Program-made: the position numbers and the translations under genes | Assembly (NCBI GenBank): GCA_934636105.1 | Contig: CAKTZR010000004.1 | Location: 124,001 to 188,000 of the forward strand | Direction: 5' to 3' | DNA length: 64,000 nt | Source: an uncultured Clostridia bacterium | GTDB taxonomy: Bacteria > Bacillota > Clostridia > Christensenellales > Aristaeellaceae | Shown: positions 8,324 to 16,413 of the stretch, piece after piece | Layout of the letters: each line of letters starts with the position of its first letter | How positions within the stretch are numbered: position 1 is the first letter of the stretch | The notes under the pieces: model-generated | What the model was told of the DNA's origin: nothing | Databases searched by the model: none | The model's input: the letters and a program-made list of their open reading frames with translations, nothing else

Positions 8324-9229
8324 ATGGGTGCAACGCTTTTGATTATGGCCGCAGGCATGGGTTCCCGTTACGGCGGAAACAAGCAGGTGGATGGTCTCGG
8401 CCCGAACGGCGAGATCCTGATGGAGTATTCCATCTACGACGCGATCCGCGCGGGCTTTGACAAGGTGGTTTTTGTCATCAAGCCGGGCATGCAGGAGACG
8501 CTGGCCGCCATCTGCGGCGACCGCATCGCCAAAAAGGTGAAGGTGGATTACGCCTTCCAGGATTTTACGAGCGTGCCTTCCTTCTATCATATTCCCGAGG
8601 AGCGCACCAAGCCGTTCGGCACGGTGCACGCGGTGCTCGTTGCGCGCGACTACATCGATCAGCCGTTCGCTGTCATCAATGCGGACGACTACTACGGCGT
8701 GTCCGCGTTCAGCACGATTTATGAAAAATTGCAGACGCTGGCGCCTGAGGGCGAGGCAACGATGGTGGGCTATCAGCTGCAAAACACCGTTTCCAAAAAC
8801 GGCACGGTGTCCCGCGGCGTGTGCCATGCCGTCGACGGCAACCTGGACAAGGTTGTGGAAACCCTCAAGATCAAGCTGTGCGAAAACGGCGAAATCCGCG
8901 ACATCGGCGCGGGCGAGCCGGGTGAGCTGCTGGATCCTCTCGCGCCGGTCAGCATGAACTTCTGGGGCTTCACCCCGTGGATTTTCAGCAAGCTGGAGGA
9001 ATACTTTGCGGATTTCCTCAAAGGGCTTGCGCCGGATGCGATCAAGGCCGAATGCCTGCTGCCGGTGTTTGTGGATGAATTGATGCACAAGGGCGAATTG
9101 ACCGTCCCGATGCTCACCACCGACGCCGTCTGGTTTGGCGTGACCTATAAGGAAGACAAGCCGTTTGTGCAGGCGGAACTCCGCAAGCTGCACGAGAGCG
9201 GCGTGTATCCGGCTTCGCTTCACGAGTAA
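8324..9229 (+). CDS. Sugar-phosphate nucleotidyltransferase-like protein
   Basis: Nucleotidyltransferase of the GT-A/NTP-transferase fold, 301 residues, cytoplasmic. The N-terminal MAAGMGSRYGGNKQ is the nucleotide-binding signature, and INADDYYG (about residues 119-126) holds the metal-binding aspartates. Such enzymes join a sugar phosphate or similar acid to a nucleotide, giving NDP-sugar. The usual K-P-K at the end of the signature is replaced by NKQVDGLG, so the exact substrate is unclear. It has its own promoter and terminator and no sugar-pathway neighbours, which leaves the pathway open. Confidence 0.85.
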   Translation: MGATLLIMAAGMGSRYGGNKQVDGLGPNGEILMEYSIYDAIRAGFDKVVFVIKPGMQETLAAICGDRIAKKVKVDYAFQDFTSVPSFYHIPEERTKPFGTVHAVLVARDYIDQPFAVINADDYYGVSAFSTIYEKLQTLAPEGEATMVGYQLQNTVSKNGTVSRGVCHAVDGNLDKVVETLKIKLCENGEIRDIGAGEPGELLDPLAPVSMNFWGFTPWIFSKLEEYFADFLKGLAPDAIKAECLLPVFVDELMHKGELTVPMLTTDAVWFGVTYKEDKPFVQAELRKLHESGVYPASLHE

Positions 9230-9243
9230 TCAGCGAACAAGGA

Positions 9244-9287
9244 AAATCCCGTGCGGTCGCCAGAGGGTGCTCCGCATGGGATTTTTT
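9244..9287 (+). terminator. Terminator after the nucleotidyltransferase
   Basis: AAATCCCGTGCGG pairs with CCGCATGGGATTT (one G-U pair), and the second arm runs into six T residues. Confidence 0.8.
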
Positions 9288-9309
9288 GATTGAACAGTAG
9301 GAAACGAGC

Positions 9310-10320
9310 ATGAAATTCAATCTGACCAAGGAAGAAATGCACGACCACGTGAAGGTGAAAAAAGCCGCGCTGATTTCCATCGCGATCAACGTGCTGGAGA
9401 TCATCGCGGGCGTGGTGATGATGATGCTTGTGCGCAAAATGCTGCTCGGCGGGGTGGAGGAAAGCATCGTGCGGATGGTGTCGCTGCTGTGCTTCACCAT
9501 CGTCGGCTGGGGCGCGCTGACGGATATCGGCGCGTCGCTGACCAGCCTGCGCATGGTGCGCCGCACGCAGGAGCTTGAGGATGCTTATGCGCAGCTGGAA
9601 GACCTCAACCGCGAGATGCGCGCCCAGCGGCACGATTTCATGAACCACATTCAGGTTGTGTACAGCTTGATCGAGATGAACGAGCCGGGCGAAGCGATGG
9701 CCTATATGGACAAGATTTACGGCGACATGCAGCGCGTCAGCCGCATGATGCGCACGGCCTGCCCGGCGGTCAACGCGCTGATTCAGGCGAAGGTGGTCGA
9801 GGCGACCCAGCGGGGAGCGGAGCTGAAACTCTCCATCGCGGCGAAGTGGGACGATCCGCTGATGCCCGCGTGGGAAATTTGCCGCGTGCTGGCGAACCTG
9901 ATCGACAACGCGCTGGACGCCGCGACGAGCGCCGAATTGCCTGCAGGCGAAAAGCCGACGGTCGAGCTGGTTCTGGGCGAGGATCTGCGCAGCTGGTTCT
10001 TCTCTGTGCGCAACAACGGCCCGGCCATCCCCGAAAAGCAGCGCGCCAAAATCTTTGAACCGGGCTTCACCACCAAGAAGACGGGGCAGGGCATGGGGCT
10101 TTTCATCGTCAGCCAGACCGTCACGGAAATGGGCGGAAGGATTACGGTGGAATCCCACGACGGGGATACGGTGTTCTCCGGTTTCGTGCCGCGCAAACGG
10201 CTCAAGCTCGGCGAAGGCGGAGAGGAAAGCCCAAAAGAAACGCAGAATGAATCACATGTTTATGAAGAAAATGCGCAAAAGGATGACAATTCCATAAACA
10301 AATTAGACGCAAACAGTTGA
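9310..10320 (+). CDS. Orphan sensor kinase, SpoOB/CitA-like
   Basis: Small sensor kinase of 336 residues. Two N-terminal helices (about 16-37 and 47-68) anchor it. A short coiled coil leads to QRHDFMNHIQ, a SpoOB/CitA-type phospho-acceptor box with His108, instead of a classical HisKA domain. The ATPase has ANLIDNALDAA (N box), FEPGFTTKKTGQGMGLFI (F and G2 boxes). The acidic tail after residue 300 is low-complexity. There is no response regulator beside it, whereas CitA/AgrC-type kinases normally sit next to theirs. The sequence is therefore an orphan kinase, input unknown. Confidence 0.88.
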   Translation: MKFNLTKEEMHDHVKVKKAALISIAINVLEIIAGVVMMMLVRKMLLGGVEESIVRMVSLLCFTIVGWGALTDIGASLTSLRMVRRTQELEDAYAQLEDLNREMRAQRHDFMNHIQVVYSLIEMNEPGEAMAYMDKIYGDMQRVSRMMRTACPAVNALIQAKVVEATQRGAELKLSIAAKWDDPLMPAWEICRVLANLIDNALDAATSAELPAGEKPTVELVLGEDLRSWFFSVRNNGPAIPEKQRAKIFEPGFTTKKTGQGMGLFIVSQTVTEMGGRITVESHDGDTVFSGFVPRKRLKLGEGGEESPKETQNESHVYEENAQKDDNSINKLDANS

Positions 10321-10345
10321 CAAATTAACAGAATTGTAATAAAAT
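10317..10345 (+). promoter_or_regulatory. Sigma-A promoter of the wall-binding protein
   Basis: TTGACA at 10317-10322 overlaps the upstream stop codon, and TAAAAT at 10340-10345 follows after 17 bases. The ribosome binding site AGAGGGGA is at 10433-10440. Confidence 0.7.
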
Positions 10346-10447
10346 TGTCTCGTAATGATAAATAGGGATGGGTATATCCGGTTGGGGGAAGGCCCATTTC
10401 CAAAAAAAGTCCGCCCCAAAAGCGGACCTGAAAGAGGGGATTTCATC

Positions 10448-13339
10448 ATGAAAAACGGCAGGATCAACAAACGCTTTGCGCTGCTCGCGATCCTGTGCCT
10501 GCTGGTGATGGCGTTTGCCGTGCCTGCGGCGAGCGCCGCGAGTTACAGCAAGGTCTATGGCCAGACGCAGGACAAAATCCGCGTGCGCGAGAGCGCATCG
10601 ACAAATGCGACGATTATCGACAACATCGTCAAGGACGCGTGCGTGTATATCACCTCCTCCAAGACGAGCGGCTCCAATACGTTTGTGCAGGTCAAGTATC
10701 GCGCCAGCGACGGCTCGACCGCGACCGGCTGGGTCTGCCAGAGCGACGGCAAGAACACCTATGTGAAGGTACTTTCCGCCGATCAGGCCAAGACCAAGTT
10801 CAAGGTCAGCGGCGGCGACCTGCCCAGCAAGGCGGTCGGCACGTTCACCGCGGCGGAGCGCAAGGCCAGCGCGGCCAATTCGGATAACACCTATATCCGC
10901 CAGAACGCCAGCGGCGAGACGGTCAAGCGCATTCAGACCGAACTTAAGGCGCTGAACTATTACAGCGGCCAGATTACCGGCAACGCGGGCGAAAAGACCG
11001 TTGCGGCGATCAAAAGCTTCCAGAGCAGGAACGGCCTGACAGCGGACGGCATTGCGGGCCCGCAGACGATTGCGAAGATCGACGCGGGCTACGAAGCGAA
11101 GACCGGCAATTCCTCCTCGAGCGCGACTTCTTCTTCGAGCAGCGGCCTCAAGCTCAACTCGAAGGGTACGGACGTCCGCAATTTGCAGCAGGATTTGACC
11201 ACGCTCGGCTATTACTGGGCGGAGATCACCGGCAATTTCGGCGCGAAAACGGAAACCGCCGTTAAGCGCTTTCAGGAAGAAAACGGCCTGACCCCGGACG
11301 GCATTGCGGGCACGAAGACGCTGAACGCGATTGCGTCCGCCGTGGCCAGAAAGGGCGGCACGTCCGCTTCCAGCAGCAGCGCGGGCACGACGCTCAAGCT
11401 CAACAGCCAGGGCACGAAGGTCAGCCAGCTGCAAACCGATTTGAAGCAGCTTGGCTTCTACTATGCGGAAATCACCGGCAACTTCGGCAGCAAGACCGAA
11501 GCGGCCGTCAAAGCTTTCCAGAAGGCGAAGGGCCTGACGGCGGACGGCGTTGCGGGTACGAAGACGCTCGACGCGGTGGCCGCTGCGCTCGGTGGATCGA
11601 GCAGCTCCAGCAGCTCGTCTTCCGGCTCTGTGCTTCGACTCGGCTCGACCGGCAACGCGGTCAGCGTGCTCCAGCAGAATCTGACCACGCTGGGCTACTA
11701 TTACGGCGATATTACCGGCCACTACGGCAACCTGACCGAGCAGGCCGTCAAGAAGTTCCAGAAGGCGAAGGGCCTGACGCAGGATGGTTTGGTCAGCACC
11801 TCGACCCAGAACGCCATCACCAGCGCGCTGAAGAACGCGGGTGTGGATCCGGGAACGTCTTCCGGCACGACGACCGCGCTGCGCGAGGGCGACAAGGGCA
11901 CGGCCGTCACCGAGCTGCAGACGATGCTCAAAAAGCTGAATTATTACTATGGCTCGATCACCGGCAGCTTCGGCAGCCTGACCCGGCAGGCCGTCCGCAA
12001 ATTCCAGGCGGATAACAACCTGACGGTCGATGGCATTGCAGGCACGACCACCATCAACAAGCTGCGCAGCCTGACGGGCACGAGCGGCTCGTCCAGCAGC
12101 TCCAGCGGCTCGACTGTGACGACAGATAAATCCTACGGCAAGATCACCAAGGATAACGTGTATCTGCGTTCGTCCTATTCCACGACTTCCGACGCGAAGG
12201 CCAGCCTTCCGGCGGGCAAGCTGGTGCGTATCACCAAGACCTACACAGTCAGCGGCGTGACGTGGTACTATGTCACGGTGAATGTCGGCAGCTACACCTA
12301 CAAGGGATATATCCGTTCCGACATGATGACGACGATTTCCGAATCCGAGTATAACGGAAGCGGCGGCGACTCCAACAACAGCGCCGGCGATCAGGAAACG
12401 CTTGGCATGATTAAGGTCACCGGAAATAATGTTTCGTTGCGTTATGAGCCGAGTACAGACGCGAAGCGTGTCGGCACGGCGAACAGCGGTGACTGCTTCT
12501 ACTATGTCGATACCACGGACGGCTGGTTCCAGACCAAGGCGGGCTACTGGATTTCCAGAGACTACGCGAAGGTCATGAGCGATTCCGAGGTGGCGGATTA
12601 CAACAAGAACAACAGCGGCAGCGTTGACAGCAGCAGTACCTACACGATCGGATCGACCGGCTCGACAGTCAGCTACATCCAGACCGCGCTGACCGGACTG
12701 GGTTACTATGATCGTGAGGTTACAGGCCACTATGGCAAGTATACGAAGGATGCGGTGCGCGAATTCCAGCGCGACCACGATCTGACGGCGGACGGCGTCT
12801 GCGGCCCGGCAACACTGGCGGAAATTCAGAAAGCTTATTCTGGCTCCAGCAGCGCAACGACCAATTACAATGATACGTTCTATAACTTGAACAACTGGTT
12901 CAATGAAAAGACGACCATGAGTAATCTTGGCTTGAAGCGTGGCGCTCATTGCAAATTGACGGATCTGCGTACTGGCAAGTCGTTGAACATCTACATTCAG
13001 TCCACTGGCAATCATGCGGACGTTGAGCCGCTGACAGCTGCGGATACGACGACGTTGTGTGAAATCTATGGTGTGTCTACGGCAAGCAAGATTAGCTGGC
13101 AGGCGCGTCCGATGCTGATTACGGTTGGCAACTATCAGTTTGTTTGCTCGATCTATGGCGAACCGCACGGTGTGAATACGATTACAAACAACAACTATGA
13201 TGGACAGTTCTGTCTGCACTTTACGGGTTCCAAGACGCATAACAGCGGTCAGACGCTCCAGCGTCACATTGATGCAATCAATGAAGCTATTTCTATCATG
13301 ACGAAGATGGGTAAGACCCTGAAAACTGGAACTCCGTAA
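10448..13339 (+). CDS. Secreted protein with SH3 domains, six peptidoglycan-binding repeats and an unassigned C-terminal domain
   Basis: Secreted cell-wall protein of 963 residues. The start at 10448 gives a clear signal peptide (MKNGRINKRFALLAILCL, cleavage near ASA). An SH3-like domain covers about 24-110. Peptidoglycan_binding_1 repeats with the pattern LGYYxGxITGxFG...AVxxFQ...GLTxDGIAG lie near 156-211, 237-294, 316-376, 397-460 and 477-539, joined by serine-rich linkers. Two more SH3 domains (about 560-625 and 653-715, with VYLRSSY and VSLRYEP) and a sixth repeat (734-794) follow. Residues 800-963 form a separate domain with conserved-looking His, Cys and Trp (GEPHG, FCLHFTGSKTH) that I cannot assign; its codons are less GC-rich than the rest. 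Probably a wall-anchored enzyme or structural protein; catalysis unproven. Confidence 0.9.
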   Translation: MKNGRINKRFALLAILCLLVMAFAVPAASAASYSKVYGQTQDKIRVRESASTNATIIDNIVKDACVYITSSKTSGSNTFVQVKYRASDGSTATGWVCQSDGKNTYVKVLSADQAKTKFKVSGGDLPSKAVGTFTAAERKASAANSDNTYIRQNASGETVKRIQTELKALNYYSGQITGNAGEKTVAAIKSFQSRNGLTADGIAGPQTIAKIDAGYEAKTGNSSSSATSSSSSGLKLNSKGTDVRNLQQDLTTLGYYWAEITGNFGAKTETAVKRFQEENGLTPDGIAGTKTLNAIASAVARKGGTSASSSSAGTTLKLNSQGTKVSQLQTDLKQLGFYYAEITGNFGSKTEAAVKAFQKAKGLTADGVAGTKTLDAVAAALGGSSSSSSSSSGSVLRLGSTGNAVSVLQQNLTTLGYYYGDITGHYGNLTEQAVKKFQKAKGLTQDGLVSTSTQNAITSALKNAGVDPGTSSGTTTALREGDKGTAVTELQTMLKKLNYYYGSITGSFGSLTRQAVRKFQADNNLTVDGIAGTTTINKLRSLTGTSGSSSSSSGSTVTTDKSYGKITKDNVYLRSSYSTTSDAKASLPAGKLVRITKTYTVSGVTWYYVTVNVGSYTYKGYIRSDMMTTISESEYNGSGGDSNNSAGDQETLGMIKVTGNNVSLRYEPSTDAKRVGTANSGDCFYYVDTTDGWFQTKAGYWISRDYAKVMSDSEVADYNKNNSGSVDSSSTYTIGSTGSTVSYIQTALTGLGYYDREVTGHYGKYTKDAVREFQRDHDLTADGVCGPATLAEIQKAYSGSSSATTNYNDTFYNLNNWFNEKTTMSNLGLKRGAHCKLTDLRTGKSLNIYIQSTGNHADVEPLTAADTTTLCEIYGVSTASKISWQARPMLITVGNYQFVCSIYGEPHGVNTITNNNYDGQFCLHFTGSKTHNSGQTLQRHIDAINEAISIMTKMGKTLKTGTP

Positions 13340-13368
13340 CTAAACTAAGTCCCCCCAATCCCCTCTTT

Positions 13369-13410
13369 GCAGGAGCGGCGCTGAAAATGCGCCGCTCCTG
13401 CTGGTTTTTT
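13369..13410 (+). terminator. Terminator after the wall-binding protein
   Basis: A perfect 13-bp stem, GCAGGAGCGGCGC with GCGCCGCTCCTGC, has a seven-base loop and is followed by GGTTTTTT. Confidence 0.9.
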
Positions 13411-13478
13411 GGAGAAAGAAAAAGATACGTATTTACAACACGTGCAAAAGATTTTATACTAAAGAAGCGCAGAAAAAC

Positions 13479-13524
13479 TCCTTCCGTCACGCCTTCGGCG
13501 TGCCACCTCCCTCAAGGAGGGAGG
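13479..13524 (-). repeat. Short interspersed palindromic repeat, copy 1
   Basis: Read on the minus strand it has GCCTCCCTCCTTGAGGGAGG, then a short hairpin built around GCCGAAGGC, then CGGAAGGAG. This is the same layout as the copy at 43046-43091. Two nested inverted repeats suggest a small mobile or structural element. Confidence 0.75.
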
Positions 13525-13648
13525 CATATGATATAAGCTGCGTTGGAAAAAGAAAGCGGTTTTTTTAGCAACTCGGATTTGATATGTAGTACGTATCTTT
13601 CGCTATTGAGATAACAGACAAAGATATGCGTAGGATTCGTATATTTAA

Positions 13649-13699
13649 GGCTCCCTCTTAGAGGGAGCTGGCACGGCGAAGCCGTGACTGAGGGAGTTG
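13649..13699 (+). repeat. Short interspersed palindromic repeat, copy 2
   Basis: GGCTCCCTC-tta-GAGGGAGC is followed by a CACGGCGAAGCCGTG hairpin and CTGAGGGAG. The same arrangement, with a different inner hairpin, occurs at 40760-40807 and (minus strand) 42968-43013. Confidence 0.8.
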
Positions 13700-13747
13700 T
13701 GCGGGCAAAATGATAAACCGCACAAGTTTTCCAAAGGAGTGAGCAAA

Positions 13748-14152
13748 ATGAAAAGACCAAGCGAATACACGTTTGCGGCTGTTTTTGAAAAAGAAGCGGA
13801 CGGGCGATACAGCGTCAGTTTTCCGCAGCTTGAGGGATGCTTCACCGAGGGCGATGATTTTGAGGATGCGCGGCGCATGGCCGTCGATGCGATGAGCCTG
13901 CATCTGTATGGCATGGAGCAGGATGGAGAAGCTATTCCGGAAGCCAATCTGGATATTCAAACGCAAAGCGGGCTTGTCGTGCCGATTACGGCCTGGATGA
14001 CCCCATTTAGAGACGAAATGGAAAATCGCGCGGTGAAAAAGACGCTGACGATTCCGGCATGGCTCAACGATGCGGCGGAGCGCCAAGGCGTGAATTACAG
14101 CCGGATTCTGCAAAGTGCGCTGAAGGATTATCTGGGCGTGTATCATCCCTGA
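13748..14152 (+). CDS. hicB: HicB-family antitoxin-like protein (orphan)
   Basis: HicB-type protein of 134 residues. The N-terminal half (YTFAAVFEKE through SFPQLEGCFTEGDDFEDA) is the RNase-H-like partial fold that binds a HicA mRNA interferase, and the C-terminal part (KKTLTIPAWLNDAAERQGVNYSRILQSALKDYLG) is a ribbon-helix-helix DNA-binding domain. In HicAB modules it neutralises HicA and represses the operon. The start at 13748 follows AAGGAG; the longer frame lies in repeat DNA. No hicA (about 60 residues) lies upstream or downstream, so it is an orphan, either a relic or a stand-alone regulator. Confidence 0.88.
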   Translation: MKRPSEYTFAAVFEKEADGRYSVSFPQLEGCFTEGDDFEDARRMAVDAMSLHLYGMEQDGEAIPEANLDIQTQSGLVVPITAWMTPFRDEMENRAVKKTLTIPAWLNDAAERQGVNYSRILQSALKDYLGVYHP

Positions 14153-14160
14153 ATTTTGGC

Positions 14161-14189
14161 TTGACAATCCCCTTCTTTCTGACTATAAT
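14161..14189 (+). promoter_or_regulatory. Sigma-A promoter of the alaS T-box transcript
   Basis: TTGACA at 14161-14166 and TATAAT at 14184-14189, both perfect, are spaced by 17 bases. This drives the T-box leader. Confidence 0.9.
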
Positions 14190-14195
14190 AAATCC

Positions 14196-14434
14196 GATAT
14201 GCAAAGACGATGACGTGCAAAGAGCCGAATTGATCGGGGCGCATAGCGAGCCGGGGAGGGTGCAAGCCCGGTGCGCAGGCAGTTCGGCAGCCCTGCAAGG
14301 AGTTCCCGGCGAGGAGTCGGGCGCGCCGCCTGCGTTATGGGCGCTAAGAGGATGCGTCTGCCCTTTTGCAGGCGTATCAACCGGAGTGGTACCGCGAATG
14401 CGTCTGTTCGTCCCCGGACGACAGACGCTTTTTT
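14196..14434 (+). promoter_or_regulatory. T-box riboswitch controlling alaS
   Basis: The leader contains the stem-I element GAGCCGGGGAGGGTGCAAGC (14248-14267) and the conserved T-box GGAGTGGTACCGCG (14383-14396). The UGGU in the T-box bulge fits pairing with an ACCA tRNA end, as expected for tRNA-Ala, whose discriminator is A. The last hairpin (14400-14434) is a terminator: GCGTCTG...GGACGACAGACGC with one bulge, then six T residues. Uncharged tRNA-Ala should favour the antiterminator and allow alaS transcription. I did not pin down the specifier codon. Confidence 0.9.
14400..14434 (+). terminator. T-box regulated terminator
   Basis: This stem of 13 bp with one bulged T and a six-T tail is the regulated terminator of the alaS leader. 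Its 5' arm lies just downstream of the T-box sequence that would form the competing antiterminator. Confidence 0.85.
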
Positions 14435-14469
14435 GTACCCTAAAACACAAGCAAGGAGAGAATTTCACC

Positions 14470-16275
14470 ATGAAGAAGATGACTTCCGGCGAACTGCGCA
14501 GCATGTGGCTCAATTTCTTCAAGAGCAAGGGCCATGCCGTGATTCCGAGCGCTTCCGTCATTCCGGAAAACGACCCGACCGTTCTGTTCACCACCGCGGG
14601 CATGCACCCGCTCGTCCCGTATCTGCTGGGCAGCAAGCACCCGGCCGGCACGCGCCTGACCGACGTGCAGAAGTGCATCCGCACGGGCGATATCGACGAG
14701 GTCGGCGACGCGTCCCACCTGACGTTCTTCGAGATGCTGGGCAACTGGTCTTTGGGCGACTATTTCAAGAAGGAAATGATCTCCTGGAGCTGGGAGTTCC
14801 TGACCAGCCCGGAGTACCTCGGCCTTGACAAGGATAAACTCGCGTTCACCGTTTTTGAGGGCGAAGGCGATATCCCGCGCGACGAGGAAGCCGCGAATTA
14901 CTGGATGGAAAACGGTGTGAAGAAGGAGAACATCTACTTCCTTCCGCGTGAGCATAACTGGTGGGGCCCGGCGGGCCAGACCGGCCCCTGCGGACCGGAT
15001 ACCGAGATGTTCATCATCAAGGATCAGCCGCCGTGCGGCCCGAACTGCTCCCCGGCTTGCTCCTGCGGCCGTTTCCTGGAAATCTGGAACGACGTGTTCA
15101 TGCAATATAACAAGACCGCTGACGGCCAGTATGTGCCGATGGCGAAGAAGAATGTGGATACCGGCATGGGCCTTGAGCGCACGGTCTGCACCCTCAACGG
15201 CTGCAAGACGGTCTATGAGACGGACGCGTTCACCGATATCATCGCGAAGATTTCCGAGCTGTCCGGCAAGCATTATGACGACGATGAAGCGACCACCAAG
15301 GCGTTCCGCATTGTGGCCGACCACCTGCGCACCTCGACCTTCATTATGGGCGATCCGCGCGGCGTGAGCCCGAGCAACGTCGATCAGGGCTACGTCCTGC
15401 GCCGCCTGATCCGCCGCGCCGTGCGCTTCGGCATGGAGCTGGGCATGCCGGAGGGCTTCACCGCCGAAATCGGCAAGGTTGTCATCGATCAGTATGCCGA
15501 GGTTTACCCGGAACTCAAGCAGAACGAGAACTTTGTGCTCGAGCAGTTCAAGCTTGAGGAGACGCGTTTTGCCCGCACGCTGCGCCAGGGCGAGCACGAG
15601 TTTGAGAAGGCCGTGTCCCGCATGGGCGAGAACAAGGTCATCGACGGCATGGTGGCGTTCAACCTGTACACGACTTACGGCTTCCCGATCGAGATGACCC
15701 GCGAGCTGGCGAAGGAGCATGGCCTGACCGTGGACGAGGCGGGCTTTGAGAAGCACTTCGCCGAGCACCAGAAGAGCAGTCACGCGGGCGCGGAGCAGCG
15801 TTTCAAGGGCGGTCTGGCGGACAGCAGCGCCCAGAGCGCGCGCCTGCATACCGCAACTCACCTGCTCCATGCGGCGCTGCGCCGTGTGCTGGGCGACGAG
15901 GTCGCGCAGAAGGGTTCCAACATCACGCCGGAGCGCCTGCGTTTCGACTTCTCCTTTGGCCGCAAGGTGACCAAGGACGAGCTGGCGCAGGTTGAAGCGC
16001 TGGTCAACGAGTGGATCAAGGCGGATGTGCCGGTTGTGATGACCGAAACCACCGTTGAGGAAGCGAAGAAGGAGGGTGCAATCGGCCTGTTCGAGAGCAA
16101 GTACGGCGAGCGCGTCCGCATGTACACCATGGGCGAGTATTCCAAGGAAATCTGTGGTGGCCCGCACGCCAGCCATACCGGCGAGCTGGTCAGCTTCAAG
16201 ATTTTGAAGGAAGAATCCTCCTCTGCCGGCGTCCGCCGCATCAAGGCGGTTATCGGCGCGAAGCCGGAGGACTAA
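14470..16275 (+). CDS. alaS: Alanyl-tRNA synthetase, short form without C-terminal domains
   Basis: Attaches alanine to tRNA-Ala in the cytoplasm. The start at 14470 follows AAGGAGAG and the T-box leader. The class II catalytic core begins with LRSMWLNFFKSKGH, has VLFTTAGMHPLVPYLLG (motif 2 region) and GNWSLGDYFKKE, and GMGLERTV (motif 3). The editing domain is present: THLLHAALR (HxxxH) and CGGPHASHTGE (C...H). The protein stops 30 residues later at 601 residues, whereas most bacterial AlaRS have about 870; the DHHA1 and C-Ala domains are absent. A shorter AlaRS class is known in some bacteria, and the intact T-box argues for a working enzyme and not a pseudogene. Confidence 0.93.
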   Translation: MKKMTSGELRSMWLNFFKSKGHAVIPSASVIPENDPTVLFTTAGMHPLVPYLLGSKHPAGTRLTDVQKCIRTGDIDEVGDASHLTFFEMLGNWSLGDYFKKEMISWSWEFLTSPEYLGLDKDKLAFTVFEGEGDIPRDEEAANYWMENGVKKENIYFLPREHNWWGPAGQTGPCGPDTEMFIIKDQPPCGPNCSPACSCGRFLEIWNDVFMQYNKTADGQYVPMAKKNVDTGMGLERTVCTLNGCKTVYETDAFTDIIAKISELSGKHYDDDEATTKAFRIVADHLRTSTFIMGDPRGVSPSNVDQGYVLRRLIRRAVRFGMELGMPEGFTAEIGKVVIDQYAEVYPELKQNENFVLEQFKLEETRFARTLRQGEHEFEKAVSRMGENKVIDGMVAFNLYTTYGFPIEMTRELAKEHGLTVDEAGFEKHFAEHQKSSHAGAEQRFKGGLADSSAQSARLHTATHLLHAALRRVLGDEVAQKGSNITPERLRFDFSFGRKVTKDELAQVEALVNEWIKADVPVVMTETTVEEAKKEGAIGLFESKYGERVRMYTMGEYSKEICGGPHASHTGELVSFKILKEESSSAGVRRIKAVIGAKPED

Positions 16276-16363
16276 GCCGCCTGAGGCGGCGCGCATATCC
16301 GACGACGGTTTTGTGCAGGCTTTGCCTGGCACACGAGGCCGAAGGATGAGCATATAACAGAAT

Positions 16364-16413
16364 AAGCAAAACGGCGCTTTCCCGGAGTGAATCGGGAGAG
16401 CGCCGTTTTGCTT
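16364..16413. terminator. Bidirectional terminator between alaS and the GNAT gene
   Basis: A 21-bp stem (AAGCAAAACGGCGCT with AGCGCCGTTTTGCTT, extended by TTCCCG/CGGGAG) has an eight-base loop and A/T tracts at both ends. It can end both convergent transcripts and overlaps the acetyltransferase stop codon. Confidence 0.9.

Larger units (their letters stand above)
13411..13747 (+). other. Gene-free interval with two short palindromic repeats
   Basis: This 337-base stretch is AT-rich and has no credible coding sequence. It holds one copy of each orientation of the short interspersed repeat described separately (13479-13524 and 13649-13699), and ends with the AAGGAG ribosome binding site of the HicB gene. 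I see no HicA toxin gene here. Confidence 0.7.

Noticed and set aside
10915..12830. Possible CRISPR-like or tandem DNA repeat
   Set aside because: The repeats are degenerate protein-domain repeats (about 180-250 bases apart) and not identical direct repeats with spacers.
10325..13267. Very long antisense frame opposite the wall-binding protein
   Set aside because: It is a shadow of a repetitive GC-rich gene: the real strand has a signal peptide, domain repeats and a promoter, while the antisense has none.
13479..13699. Rho-independent terminators or att sites in the repeat copies
   Set aside because: No T tract follows, and the same unit recurs at unrelated places, so a repeat family is the simpler account.
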